A stretch of 64,000 nt of DNA, taken from NCBI RefSeq assembly GCF_009392895.1, contig NZ_CP045488.1:868001-932000 (forward strand), read 5' to 3'. The first letter of the stretch is position 1. Each line of letters begins with the position of its first letter. Positions 18,896 through 26,791 of the stretch are shown in pieces. The notes under the pieces were generated by a model. The model had not been told where the DNA came from. It searched no databases and saw only the letters and a program-made list of their open reading frames with translations. A program made the translations under genes and the position numbers. Origin of the DNA: Natronorubrum aibiense (GTDB taxonomy: Archaea > Halobacteriota > Halobacteria > Halobacteriales > Natrialbaceae).

Positions 18896-18909
18896 TTGGC
18901 TATAGCCAA
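18896..18909. promoter_or_regulatory. Palindrome TTGGCTATAGCCAA ahead of cydA
   Basis: A perfect 14-base palindrome centred on TATA, 54-67 bases upstream of the chosen cydA start. On the minus strand the central CTATAG sits where a TATA box would give a transcript starting near 18877, with a short leader. It may be the promoter, an operator overlapping it, or both. Confidence 0.45.
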
Positions 18910-18983
18910 GATTCGATCGCTAAACCAAAACTGCTGTACTAGATTGTATTCTGATAAGAGACAGCTATCGAGGCGACTCGCTT

Positions 18984-19035
18984 CTACAGAAAAAGCAGGC
19001 TGAGTGCCTCAGGACTTGACCCCGAGGCGGTTCAC
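18984..19035 (+). mobile_element. IS605/IS1341-type right-end scar, copy A
   Basis: A 52-base segment from CTACAGAAAAAGCAGGC to CTTGACCCCGAGGCGGTTCAC, with GCCTC...GAGGC inverted arms just before the terminal TTCAC. It matches the copy at 22674-22725 at 47 of 52 positions. Haloarchaeal IS200/IS605 and tnpB-only elements end in such a hairpin plus TTCAC. No transposase remains here. Confidence 0.55.
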
Positions 19036-19089
19036 CAGACTCGCTGGCAAGCACTCACAGCACCGCCAGAAGGGGAGCGACGGCGCTGA

Positions 19090-19860
19090 TCAAATCGAGG
19101 AGCCGTCATGACCGTCACCAAACCGCTCGAGGTGTCGCTTGACGAGCGTCGACTCGGCCATTCGGAGCCGGTAGGACAGCGTCGATTCTGGGACGTCGAG
19201 GGTCGACGCGAGCGCCTCGAGAGTACTCTCCCGCGGTCGCTCGTAGTACCCGTGCGAGGCCGCCGCTTCGAGCGCCTCTCGCTGTGGGCCCGACAGACCG
19301 ACGTCGACGATCCCATCGCCGTGCCACTCCGTCGCCGTGCCGAGATGGCCCATCTCGAGTATCACGTCTTCGTCCTCGAGCGCTTCGTGAAGCCGATCGT
19401 AGAGCGTGCTCACGGCCTCGTCGGATCGCATGAGCAGTCGCCACCACGCCGTCTGGCCGCAGTGTCGACTCTCACAGATCGTGCCACAGTTCAAGCTCGT
19501 CGCGGCGAGTGCTTCGACGGCAGGACACGACTGGATCTCGTCGGCATACACGTATATCAATCGTCGTCTCGGGGCACACTCGAGGCGATACCACGACCAC
19601 TGTCCTCCACAGGCCTCGGGGTCGACTGCACGCGGACAGTAATCGCGGTCCTCGAGGGCCGTCTGAAGCCGGTCGGCCGCATCCGGATCGCCCGTGAGCT
19701 GGACGAGTCGCGTGTACGAGCCGGTTCCGAGGACGACGTCGATCGTCGAGAATTCGAGTGTCTCGTGCTGGCGCAAGATCGTCGTGATTCGATCACCGTC
19801 GGGAGCGTACTCGAGGCGGAACGTGAGTTCGCGGAGTCGGTCAGCCGGTGTTGCGCTCAT
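19090..19860 (-). CDS. HTH_10 (Bat/bacterio-opsin activator-like) transcriptional regulator
   Basis: 256 residues. The last about 55 form the haloarchaeal HTH_10 DNA-binding domain (LSGPQREALEAAASHGYYERPR...STLEALASTLDVPESTLSYRLRMAE, split here). The N-terminal part is a variable sensor with several cysteines (C75, C84, C96, C112, C125, C129, C133 approximately, including NCGTICESRHC), which could bind metal or respond to thiol redox. It sits between cydAB and the TauE exporter, all on the minus strand, and probably controls the sulfur or oxidase genes around it. Confidence 0.85.
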   Translation of the reverse strand: MSATPADRLRELTFRLEYAPDGDRITTILRQHETLEFSTIDVVLGTGSYTRLVQLTGDPDAADRLQTALEDRDYCPRAVDPEACGGQWSWYRLECAPRRRLIYVYADEIQSCPAVEALAATSLNCGTICESRHCGQTAWWRLLMRSDEAVSTLYDRLHEALEDEDVILEMGHLGTATEWHGDGIVDVGLSGPQREALEAAASHGYYERPRESTLEALASTLDVPESTLSYRLRMAESTLVKRHLERFGDGHDGSSI

Positions 19861-20079
19861 CGTCCCAGGTACAGTGGCAGATGCACGTGTACGAACTGGC
19901 AGTGGCGTGTCTCTCTCGAGTCTCGGTTCGGTCTCGTCGCTCCCGGAACAGTTGCTCCCATCTCGAGTAGAGGTAGGTACTCACGGTGCCTAAAACGGTC
20001 GAATACGACGATTTTCGGCGTGTGATCGCCGACGAAATCGTTGACGGAAAATATTGCACCAACGTCGACGCTCGAGCCG

Positions 20080-21135
20080 TCAGTCCGCCGCCGACGGCTG
20101 CTGACGGCGAGTTGCGCGAAGCGACTGCAAGCTGGTGTAGACAACCGCGGATGCGACGACCAGCGCCGCACCGAGGACCAACACCAGTCCGACGGTCTCG
20201 AGGAGTTCGTTCCCGAGATAGCTCCCGACCTCGCCGATGCCGACTGCGACGGACCCGGCGAGCAACATCCCGCCGAAGTAGACTTTGATGTCGTCGGCAT
20301 CGACGACGGCGGTCGCAGCCGAGCCGATCCGGGCACCGAGTGCACTTCCGAACAACAGCGGGACGACGATGCCGAGGTCGACGCCGCCACCTTGTCCGTA
20401 GAGGTAACTCCCGATCGCCCCCGAGAACACGATCTCGAAGAGGTCGGTGCCGACAGCGACGGGGACCGGCGCGCCGATGGCATAAATCATCGCCGGCATC
20501 CGGATGAAGCCGCCACCGACGCCGAGAAAGCCCGACAGCAAGCCGGTCGCAAAGGCGACAACCGTGATGACCCACGCCGAGACACGGACGTCACCGCGGA
20601 GCGTGACCATCGGTGGGATACGGACGGTCTGTTGGATGGTTTGTGCGATTTCGGGAATCTCGTAGTCGCTGAGATCCTTGTCGGCGGCGTCGTGGTCGAC
20701 CCCACCGCCACCCTCACCGTTCAGCGCGTCACGCGTGACGAGGAGGCCGATCGCGCCCAGCAGCAAGACGTACACGACGCTGATGATCCCACCTGCTAGC
20801 CCGAGTTCCTCGAGATAGAAGACGGCCGCACGGCCGACCTCGATGCCGATCGTCGTCCCAGCGATCATGAGCCCGCCGAGTTTGTAATCGACCTGCCCGA
20901 GGTCGTGGTGTTTCAGCGTCGCGATGACGGCCGTCCCGAAGACGAATGCCATCCCGCTGCCGACTGCGACCCGCGCCGGATACCCCATCATCAGTAACGC
21001 CGGCGTCACGAGGAACGATCCACCCATGCCGAAGAAGCCAAAGAGGATGCCGACGAGTAGCCCGAAGCCGACGAACAGGGCTAACAGCTCCGGCGAGCCA
21101 CCGATCGTACCCAGAATGGAGTCAAGCAGCGTCAT
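20080..21135 (-). CDS. TauE/SafE family anion exporter
   Basis: A membrane protein of about 351 residues with eight or so helices. Two repeats carry the family's glycine-rich pattern (GFFGMGGSFLVTPALLMMGYP near 35-55 and GFLGVGGGFIRMPAMIYAIG near 220-240). A charged cytoplasmic loop (about 160-205) separates the halves. The family moves sulfite, sulfoacetate and related sulfur anions. The start is the ATG at 21135, with a GTG one codon earlier. It overlaps the small membrane protein gene upstream, so the two are translated together. Next to a persulfide dioxygenase, whose product is sulfite, export of sulfite is the likely task. Confidence 0.87.
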   Translation of the reverse strand: MTLLDSILGTIGGSPELLALFVGFGLLVGILFGFFGMGGSFLVTPALLMMGYPARVAVGSGMAFVFGTAVIATLKHHDLGQVDYKLGGLMIAGTTIGIEVGRAAVFYLEELGLAGGIISVVYVLLLGAIGLLVTRDALNGEGGGGVDHDAADKDLSDYEIPEIAQTIQQTVRIPPMVTLRGDVRVSAWVITVVAFATGLLSGFLGVGGGFIRMPAMIYAIGAPVPVAVGTDLFEIVFSGAIGSYLYGQGGGVDLGIVVPLLFGSALGARIGSAATAVVDADDIKVYFGGMLLAGSVAVGIGEVGSYLGNELLETVGLVLVLGAALVVASAVVYTSLQSLRATRRQQPSAAD

Positions 21136-21283
21136 CACCCCCAGTGACGGTGTCGATCAGGCGCGACCCGACGAGTCGCTCGAGCCCCCCGTACCCGACG
21201 TACAGGACGATCGCCTCGAACAGGACGACACCAATGACGAGTGCCGCCTGCGGGTCCCAGCTCGGAACTTCTAGTCCTGCCAT
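21122..21283 (-). CDS. 53-residue membrane protein coupled to the TauE exporter
   Basis: A short open frame (start MAGLEVPSWDPQAALVIGVV) with one hydrophobic helix (about 13-31) and a polar C-terminal tail. Its stop codon overlaps the start of the TauE gene (TGATGACGCTGCTTGA region). Small proteins of this type, I believe listed as DUF7512, accompany TauE/SafE genes in haloarchaea. It may be an accessory subunit of the transporter. Confidence 0.7.
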   Translation of the reverse strand: MAGLEVPSWDPQAALVIGVVLFEAIVLYVGYGGLERLVGSRLIDTVTGGDDAA

Positions 21284-21404
21284 AGTTCGGTTCTGTTCGG
21301 TGAAAGGTCAATGATTTGGAGATACATAGCTACTCGTCCAAGTAAGTCCGTCGACCGTCTACGCGGATCGTGTTCATGGAGATTCGAACGTGTGTGCTCA
21401 GTCG

Positions 21405-22580
21405 TCAGTCGTCAGCGACGGCGCTGTCCTCGGTCGCCGCACAGCGGTTGGGTCCGAGTTCGAGTTCGTTGCGCTCGTCCTCGCCATCGGGTTCGTAGAC
21501 GCCGAGGTTCGTCTCGATAACTTTCTCGTAGTTTGGCGGCTTCGAGGGCAGGTTCTCGAACATGTGCTCGACGAACTCGTCTTCCTCGAGCGAGATGATC
21601 TCGTTTTTCGCCCAGATGTCGCCGACGGTCGAGAACATCGGCATGCCGGGTTCGACGTCGATGTATTCGCCGTCGTCGGTCAGCGAGAAGTGCCCGGGGA
21701 GGATCTTGACGTGGTCGGGCATCGTGGCGATCTTGTGCTGGAGCGTCTCGTACTGGACGCGAGCACCGCTTTTTGCGTCCTCGCCGGCGAACTGCAGTTC
21801 GGTCCGACCGATCGATTCGACGAACAGCGTGTCGCCGGTCAGCAGCGCCTCGTCTTCGACGAAATAGGACGTCATCCCGGTCGTGTGACCCGGCGTATGA
21901 ACGGCTTTGATTGCGACGTCACCCACCATCACCGTCTCGTTTGGCTCGAGGCCGTCGAACTCGAACTGTGGATCACGCGTGTTCGCTGGCTCACCGAGAT
22001 GGTACGGGACGCCGTACTTGTCGGCGAGATCGCGGCCCGCGGAGATGTGATCGGCGTGAATGTGCGTATCGAAGACGCGTGCGATCTCGTAGCCACGGTT
22101 GGCGGCAGCTCGCTCGAACGCCGCAGTCGCGCGAGTGACATCGACGAGCGCCGCCTTGCCCGTTCGCTTCGAACCGACGAGGTAGCCGAGACAACCCTTC
22201 GCACGCCGCTGGAGCTGCAGGATCTCGAGGTCGTCGCGTTTGGTCGCGATCGGAACGACGTCGTAGACCAGACTCCAGTCTTCCATTCCACCGTCGACGT
22301 ACGCGACGTTTTCGAAGCCTTCGACCTCCTCTAGGTACGTGGCGAACTTCCCGGCGGAACGACCGGTCGCACACGTGGCGACGATTTCGTCGTCGGCCCC
22401 GTACTCGCTGGGATCGAACTCGCCGACGAGTTCGTCGTCGGAGCCGGAGTACTCGACGTTTTCTGCCTCCGAAATCCGCCAGTCCTCGTAGTCATCCGGT
22501 GCTCGAGTGTCGAAGAGCACGTCCAGCGTTCCCGCTTCGATTCGGTCCCGAAGATCCGCTGCCGAAATCGTCTCAACCAT
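21405..22580 (-). CDS. Rhodanese-persulfide dioxygenase fusion (MBL fold)
   Basis: 391 residues. Residues 1-110 are a rhodanese domain with active Cys70 in CATGRSAG. Residues about 115-360 are a metallo-beta-lactamase-fold domain with THIHADH (H173, H175, D177, H178), HTPGHTTG, LLTGDTLF and LPGHF metal ligands, the pattern of ETHE1-like persulfide dioxygenases. The rhodanese would transfer sulfane sulfur to a thiol, and the MBL domain would oxidise the persulfide to sulfite. This order (rhodanese first) is the reverse of some bacterial fusions. The downstream TauE exporter would remove the sulfite. Confidence 0.88.
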   Translation of the reverse strand: MVETISAADLRDRIEAGTLDVLFDTRAPDDYEDWRISEAENVEYSGSDDELVGEFDPSEYGADDEIVATCATGRSAGKFATYLEEVEGFENVAYVDGGMEDWSLVYDVVPIATKRDDLEILQLQRRAKGCLGYLVGSKRTGKAALVDVTRATAAFERAAANRGYEIARVFDTHIHADHISAGRDLADKYGVPYHLGEPANTRDPQFEFDGLEPNETVMVGDVAIKAVHTPGHTTGMTSYFVEDEALLTGDTLFVESIGRTELQFAGEDAKSGARVQYETLQHKIATMPDHVKILPGHFSLTDDGEYIDVEPGMPMFSTVGDIWAKNEIISLEEDEFVEHMFENLPSKPPNYEKVIETNLGVYEPDGEDERNELELGPNRCAATEDSAVADD

Positions 22581-22673
22581 ACGGGAGAGCCTTTGAGAGG
22601 GCTGATATTAAGGGTTAGAGCAGCCAGAATAATTGTCCCCTTCGAGGTGGACCAACCGTCTACCGGAAAGAAT

Positions 22674-22725
22674 CTACAGAAAAAGCAGGCCAAGTGCCTC
22701 GGAGCTTGACCCCGAGGCGGTTCAC
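22674..22725 (+). mobile_element. IS605/IS1341-type right-end scar, copy B
   Basis: The same 52-base unit as at 18984-19035 in the same orientation. Its arms GCCTCGG/CCGAGGC pair perfectly around the loop AGCTTGACC, followed by CGGTTCAC. It lies upstream of the persulfide dioxygenase gene. Confidence 0.55.
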
Positions 22726-22795
22726 AGAAAGTGCTGACAATGGAAATTGAAACACATCTCACACCGTAGCAAACGACAGCGTTCGAGTTCGTGCC

Positions 22796-23056
22796 TCACT
22801 GCAAGACTTTCACGGAAACAAGAACAGTCGGGATAATAACTGGAATCGTCAGTATCGCGCCACTGATAACCACGAACGGCGCAACCGCGTGAGGAGGATA
22901 GGCGAGGAAATCCACCGTCACCCAATTGACGACGTTCGCAGTAACAGCGTACGCGGTAGCCGAAAGCAACAGGATGACACTGAACGATCCCAGCACGACA
23001 CTGGCGACACGACGGGCAGATCTAGAGACGGTTTCCGTCTCAGTTTGAACACTCAT
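22796..23056 (-). CDS. Small two-helix membrane protein, unknown function
   Basis: 86 residues from ATG at 23056 (MSVQTETETVSRSARRVAS). Two hydrophobic segments (about 20-45 and 55-82) are separated by a short VDFLAYPPHAVAP loop, giving a hairpin topology. I do not recognise the family. It lies between the dioxygenase and thioredoxin-reductase-like genes on the same strand, with an inverted repeat 31 bases upstream of its start that may control it. Confidence 0.6.
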   Translation of the reverse strand: MSVQTETETVSRSARRVASVVLGSFSVILLLSATAYAVTANVVNWVTVDFLAYPPHAVAPFVVISGAILTIPVIIPTVLVSVKVLQ

Positions 23057-23086
23057 ATTGTTCTCCACAACCACAGTAATAACCTA

Positions 23087-23111
23087 ATGAATGTAAATGA
23101 CTCGCATTCAT
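23087..23111. promoter_or_regulatory. Inverted repeat ATGAATG-N11-CATTCAT
   Basis: Perfect 7-base arms, spaced 11 bases, 31 bases upstream of the small membrane protein start and downstream of the flavoprotein gene. Arm-to-arm spacing is near two helical turns, as expected for a dimeric regulator. Confidence 0.4.
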
Positions 23112-23197
23112 ATTTTGGCAGAGTCAACAAGTCAGTCGGCAGTTTGAGTACGCTGTGGACTGAAGTGATACACAAAGGCCCGTGACAGCAGCCCGCC

Positions 23198-24262
23198 TCA
23201 GTCGTCGGACGCGGTCAGAGACTGCTCGTCGGGACCGCCAGCATGGCCCTCGTGATCGACAGCAGTCGACTCGAGCGTCGACGAGATCGCGGGGACGTCC
23301 GCAGCCGTCACCTCGCCCTGTGACTCGATCTCCTCGAGCGAGCGCGGGAACGCTCGGAGGTCTTTGTGAACCGCGATCCCCGTGTTCGCCCCTTCTCCCA
23401 TCGCGACCGGGATCTGCTTGTGCCCGGGCGTGAGATCGCCGACTGCATACACGCCTTCGACGGAGGTCTGGCCGTGGTCATCGACAGCGACGGTTCCGTC
23501 GTCGTTTCGCTCGAGTGCTAACGCGTCGACGATGTTATCGTGGTAATCAGAGCCGTACATCGGGAAGCCGCCAGTGTAGGATCGAACCTGTCCATCGGCG
23601 AACTCGAACGACTCGAGCCAGCCGTTCTCGCCTTTGTTCATCCCGACGAGTTCCTCGGAGATGACGTCGACAGGGTGGGCCTCGAGCATCGTTGCCGTCT
23701 CGTCGCTCCATTCGGGTTCCTCGCCCCGAGTGAGCAGATCCACGTCGTCGGTGTAGTTCAGCATGATCATCGCGACGTAGGCGGCGGCCTCGCCAGTCCC
23801 CATCACGTAGACGGGTTCGTCGACGAACATGTAGGCATCACAGTGGAGACAGTAGTGCAGCCCTCGACCAGTCGGCGGAAGCGGCGGCTCTGGGCGGTTG
23901 TCGGTAAAGCCCATCGCGAGGACGACACGACAGACTTGATAGGACTCGTCACCCGTCGAAACACGGAAGCCGTCGTCTGCATCGTCGCCGAGGGGCGTCA
24001 CGTCCTCGACGAGGTCGCGCTGGTACTCCGCGCCGTAGCCCTGAATCTGTTCTCGAGCGGCCTGCAACAGCTCGTTTCCCGACGTCTCCTCACCGATTCC
24101 GATGACGTTGTGCGTCTCGCGCATCATCGCCGCGCGACCCCCGCCGCGGTCGATAACGATCGTATCGAGACCCAGTCGCGTCGTGTAGAGCGCACTCGTC
24201 AGTCCGGCCGGCCCGCCGCCGACGACCGCAACGTCGTAGTCGAATCCGTTGTCCGTATACAT
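23198..24262 (-). CDS. Thioredoxin-reductase-like FAD/NAD(P) oxidoreductase
   Basis: 354 residues with an FAD motif (VAVVGGGPAGLTSALYTTRLG, residues 11-31 region), a central NAD(P) domain with GTGEAAAYVA at about 155, and a redox-active CxxC (C138-L-H-C141), followed by GVYAVGDLTPGHKQIPVAMGEG. The layout is that of thioredoxin reductases, but the C-terminal tail (about 50 residues beyond the flavin motif) is extended and acidic. It would use NADPH to reduce a thioredoxin-like or other disulfide partner. The nearby peroxiredoxin is a plausible client. Confidence 0.87.
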   Translation of the reverse strand: MYTDNGFDYDVAVVGGGPAGLTSALYTTRLGLDTIVIDRGGGRAAMMRETHNVIGIGEETSGNELLQAAREQIQGYGAEYQRDLVEDVTPLGDDADDGFRVSTGDESYQVCRVVLAMGFTDNRPEPPLPPTGRGLHYCLHCDAYMFVDEPVYVMGTGEAAAYVAMIMLNYTDDVDLLTRGEEPEWSDETATMLEAHPVDVISEELVGMNKGENGWLESFEFADGQVRSYTGGFPMYGSDYHDNIVDALALERNDDGTVAVDDHGQTSVEGVYAVGDLTPGHKQIPVAMGEGANTGIAVHKDLRAFPRSLEEIESQGEVTAADVPAISSTLESTAVDHEGHAGGPDEQSLTASDD

Positions 24263-24435
24263 TCGTACGTAGTGGCTGTCGTTCTGGAGATAAAAATGTG
24301 TTCTCAGCGGGTGTCTAGACGCTCAATAGCAGTGTCCTCGAGTGAAAAACGGCGAACAGAACGGGTGCGAAACGTCGTCTAGAGCTGTGTCTTCGAATAC
24401 CATTCATCTCTATCGATCTGAGAACCGTCGGAAGC

Positions 24436-24442
24436 ATATAAG
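24436..24442 (+). promoter_or_regulatory. TATA box of a leaderless gene
   Basis: ATATAAG in GAAGCATATAAGTACC lies about 25-31 bases before the ATG at 24467, so transcription should begin at or next to the start codon. Confidence 0.5.
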
Positions 24443-24466
24443 TACCTTCCACGCCGAGTTTCGGAT

Positions 24467-24775
24467 ATGACGGACGCTTCCGATAGCGAGGGTTCCCGCG
24501 CGCTTCCCGAACGAATCAACCGACTGGCAGCTGACGGTGACGAGACCGACGATGCGACCAAACAGCTCGCACTCGAACTCGTTCGGACACACCACGATCG
24601 GATCAACGAACTCTACTACGAGAACGGGTTCTCGGATGCCGAAGCCGAGGCGCTCGCGCTCGATGAAGCCGGCGTCACCCCAGCCGGAGCGACACTGGTC
24701 ATGACGGCAACAGGACGGAGCGATGACGACGTGGAGGCCGCTCTCGAGTCTGTCACAGATCGGACGGCTGCCTGA
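24467..24775 (+). CDS. Uncharacterised acidic protein, leaderless
   Basis: 102 residues, acidic and helical, with no membrane segment or metal motif. Recognisable blocks are ERINRLAADGDETDDATKQLALELVRTHHDRINELYYENGF and a C-terminal GRSDDDVEAALESV that looks like a small helical hairpin. I do not know the family. Its TATA box placement and its convergent/divergent setting suggest an independent transcript. Confidence 0.65.
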   Translation: MTDASDSEGSRALPERINRLAADGDETDDATKQLALELVRTHHDRINELYYENGFSDAEAEALALDEAGVTPAGATLVMTATGRSDDDVEAALESVTDRTAA

Positions 24776-24862
24776 TTTTCGACTCGGCAGCAAGAATGGA
24801 TTGGACCGCGTTCGGGCCGATTTTGTTAATATAAGAACAGCCCATAGGATCCGCACAAAGAA

Positions 24863-25027
24863 ATGGCCAGTGAGTGTCGAGAAGTCGTCTACGGCGTGTG
24901 CCTGCTGACACTGCTCGAGTCCGCGATGGCGCGGTCGAGCACAGAGATCCGAGAACGGATGAGCGGCGTTCTCGAGCCGTCCAGCGAACGGGACGGCAGA
25001 ACGGTCTCCCCTACGAAGTGCGTGTGA
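24863..25027 (+). CDS. Possible 54-residue protein
   Basis: Open frame starting MASECREVVYGVCLLTLLES, with a hydrophobic middle and a basic tail. It lies between the acidic protein and the convergent peroxiredoxin. No homologue is recognised. Codon use is ordinary for the organism but the frame is short, so it may not be real. Confidence 0.3.
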   Translation: MASECREVVYGVCLLTLLESAMARSSTEIRERMSGVLEPSSERDGRTVSPTKCV

Positions 25028-25045
25028 CGTGGCGAACTCGAGCGT

Positions 25046-25720
25046 CTAGAGCTCTTTCAGGGTGAACCACCAGTCGTAGGATTCATAGCCCGCTTGCTCT
25101 GCTTCTGCGGTGCGTGCCTCTGCGTCCTGAACCGTGCCAGGTGGCGAGAGCAGCGCCTTGTCGCCGAAGTTCTCGTTCTCCGGCCAGTTCGCTGGCAGCG
25201 CAACGCCTTCCTCGTCGGAGGTCTGGAGCGCCTCGAGCGAGCGCAGGACTTCGTCGATGTTGCGGCCGATCTCTTTGGGGTAGTAAAGGACCTGCCGGGT
25301 GATTCCCTCGGGGTCGACGATGAAGACCGCCCGAACGGTCGAGGTCCCCTGACCGGGATGGACCATTCCGAGCGCGTCGGCGACATCGCCGCTTTCGTCC
25401 GCGATGATCGGGAAAGCGATATCCTCGCCGATTTCCTCGTCGATCCACTCCGTCCACTTGATGTGCGAGTGAACGCGGTCGATCGATAGTCCGATCAGTT
25501 CGGCGTTGAGTTCCTCGAACTCCTCGCGGCGCTGCTCGAAGCCGACGAACTCGGTCGTACAGACCGGCGTGAAGTCACCTGGGTGGCTGAAGAGGACGAA
25601 CCACTGTCCCTCGTAGTCCTCAGGGATACTCTTGGGTCCGTGCGTCGTCTCTACCTCGAGTTCGGGGAACCGATCCCCGATGAGCGGGAAACCACTTGCG
25701 TCGCTTTCGTCTTCGGACAT
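25046..25720 (-). CDS. Peroxiredoxin (Prx6-like)
   Basis: 224 residues. The thioredoxin-fold motif [19 protein letters not shown] carries the peroxidatic cysteine (about C54), with the conserved P-x3-T and downstream [10 protein letters not shown] and [25 protein letters not shown]. The long C-terminal arm ([10 protein letters not shown] onward) is typical of archaeal Prx6-type enzymes. It contains no obvious second cysteine near the C-terminus, so it is probably of the 1-Cys mechanism. It reduces peroxides and possibly protein persulfides. The thioredoxin-reductase-like gene nearby could recycle it. Confidence 0.92.
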   Translation of the reverse strand: MSEDESDASGFPLIGDRFPELEVETTHGPKSIPEDYEGQWFVLFSHPGDFTPVCTTEFVGFEQRREEFEELNAELIGLSIDRVHSHIKWTEWIDEEIGEDIAFPIIADESGDVADALGMVHPGQGTSTVRAVFIVDPEGITRQVLYYPKEIGRNIDEVLRSLEALQTSDEEGVALPANWPENENFGDKALLSPPGTVQDAEARTAEAEQAGYESYDWWFTLKEL

Positions 25721-25942
25721 TGCATGTGGGGTTAGGATCCTAGCAAATATAATCCCTTTTCAAAAAGATATTTTCTCTGATTCCGAATGAGAGAGTTGTT
25801 GATCGTGAAATAATTGCTCTACCTGCCAGACGTCCCATACCAGATAGTAGCATACACACACCACGATCACTGACAAAAAATGCGGAGGAGTCGAAGGACG
25901 ATTCGTCGTGTTCGATCCGTTTTGAGAGGGGTGAATCCGTAA

Positions 25943-26788
25943 CTACTTCGATTTCGAGGCCCCCATCCGTCGAAGGAACTCGATGAGGATACCGAGCCCC
26001 TGCCGGACGTCGTCATCACGAAGCGCACCGAGCATCCCCAACAAACCGACTTTTTCCGGTGGCTCCTCTTCGGTGAATGCGCCCAGTCCTGACTCAACGG
26101 TGTCGACGAGCTCTTCGTCGCCGAGTCGATAGCCGAGGACAAGCATATTACCGAGGTTCTGTCCAAGCTGGTACGGTTCGACATCGGCCTCGGCGTAGGT
26201 GGCACTCGCCCCAGCGACCATCATTCGCAGCTCCGCGATCGGTTTTCTGTTCTCGCGGGCGACGTTGACGGCTTCCGGAATGATGTCCTCGGCGAGGTCG
26301 TACGTGACCTCGAGCAACTCGAGCAACTCGATGAGCGTGTCGGTGTTCTCACCGAGTCGCTCGAGCAAAACGAGCGTCTCCTCGCGCTCTAAGGCAACTC
26401 GCAGTCGGGCGAGCGTCTCGCGGTTCTCGCGAACGATCGTCTGAAGTTCCGGAACCAAATCGCGCACGAGATCGTCTGCAACCTCGAGCGTTTCGAGGAG
26501 TTCGACGAGCATGTCAGCGTTTTCACCGACACGCTGGACGAGGACGAGCGTGTCCTCGCTCTCCAGAGCCATACGCAACTCCGCGATCGGCTCCCGAGAG
26601 TCGTGTGCGGCCTCGCGAAGTTCGGGTGCGAGATCCTCGGAGAGTTTCTGGACGACGACAAGGAGTTCGAGTAGTTCCGCGAGTTCCTCGTCGTTTTCCT
26701 CGAGCGTCCGAGCGAGTTTGTTTACTTCGGCGGACTCGAAGGCAGTGCCGTCGAAGTCGCCGTCGACCGATTGATCTTTCTGTGCCAT
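25943..26788 (-). CDS. DUF1641 protein, partner of the SQR-like flavoprotein
   Basis: 281 residues, strongly helical and charged. About five repeats of a roughly 50-residue unit (for example LEALELVRLGENADMLVELLETLEVADDLV type segments, with ELRMALE and ELLELLEVTYDLAEDI) make up residues 20-240. These repeats point to a stacked helical protein with internal duplication. It starts 3 bases after the SQR-like gene ends, and DUF1641 genes regularly follow SQR-type flavoproteins, implying a complex or assembly role at the membrane. Confidence 0.85.
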   Translation of the reverse strand: MAQKDQSVDGDFDGTAFESAEVNKLARTLEENDEELAELLELLVVVQKLSEDLAPELREAAHDSREPIAELRMALESEDTLVLVQRVGENADMLVELLETLEVADDLVRDLVPELQTIVRENRETLARLRVALEREETLVLLERLGENTDTLIELLELLEVTYDLAEDIIPEAVNVARENRKPIAELRMMVAGASATYAEADVEPYQLGQNLGNMLVLGYRLGDEELVDTVESGLGAFTEEEPPEKVGLLGMLGALRDDDVRQGLGILIEFLRRMGASKSK

Positions 26789-26791
26789 TGT

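Noticed and set aside
21390-22334. 314-codon plus-strand frame opposite the dioxygenase
   Set aside because: Antisense shadow of the rhodanese-dioxygenase gene; composition follows from codon bias.
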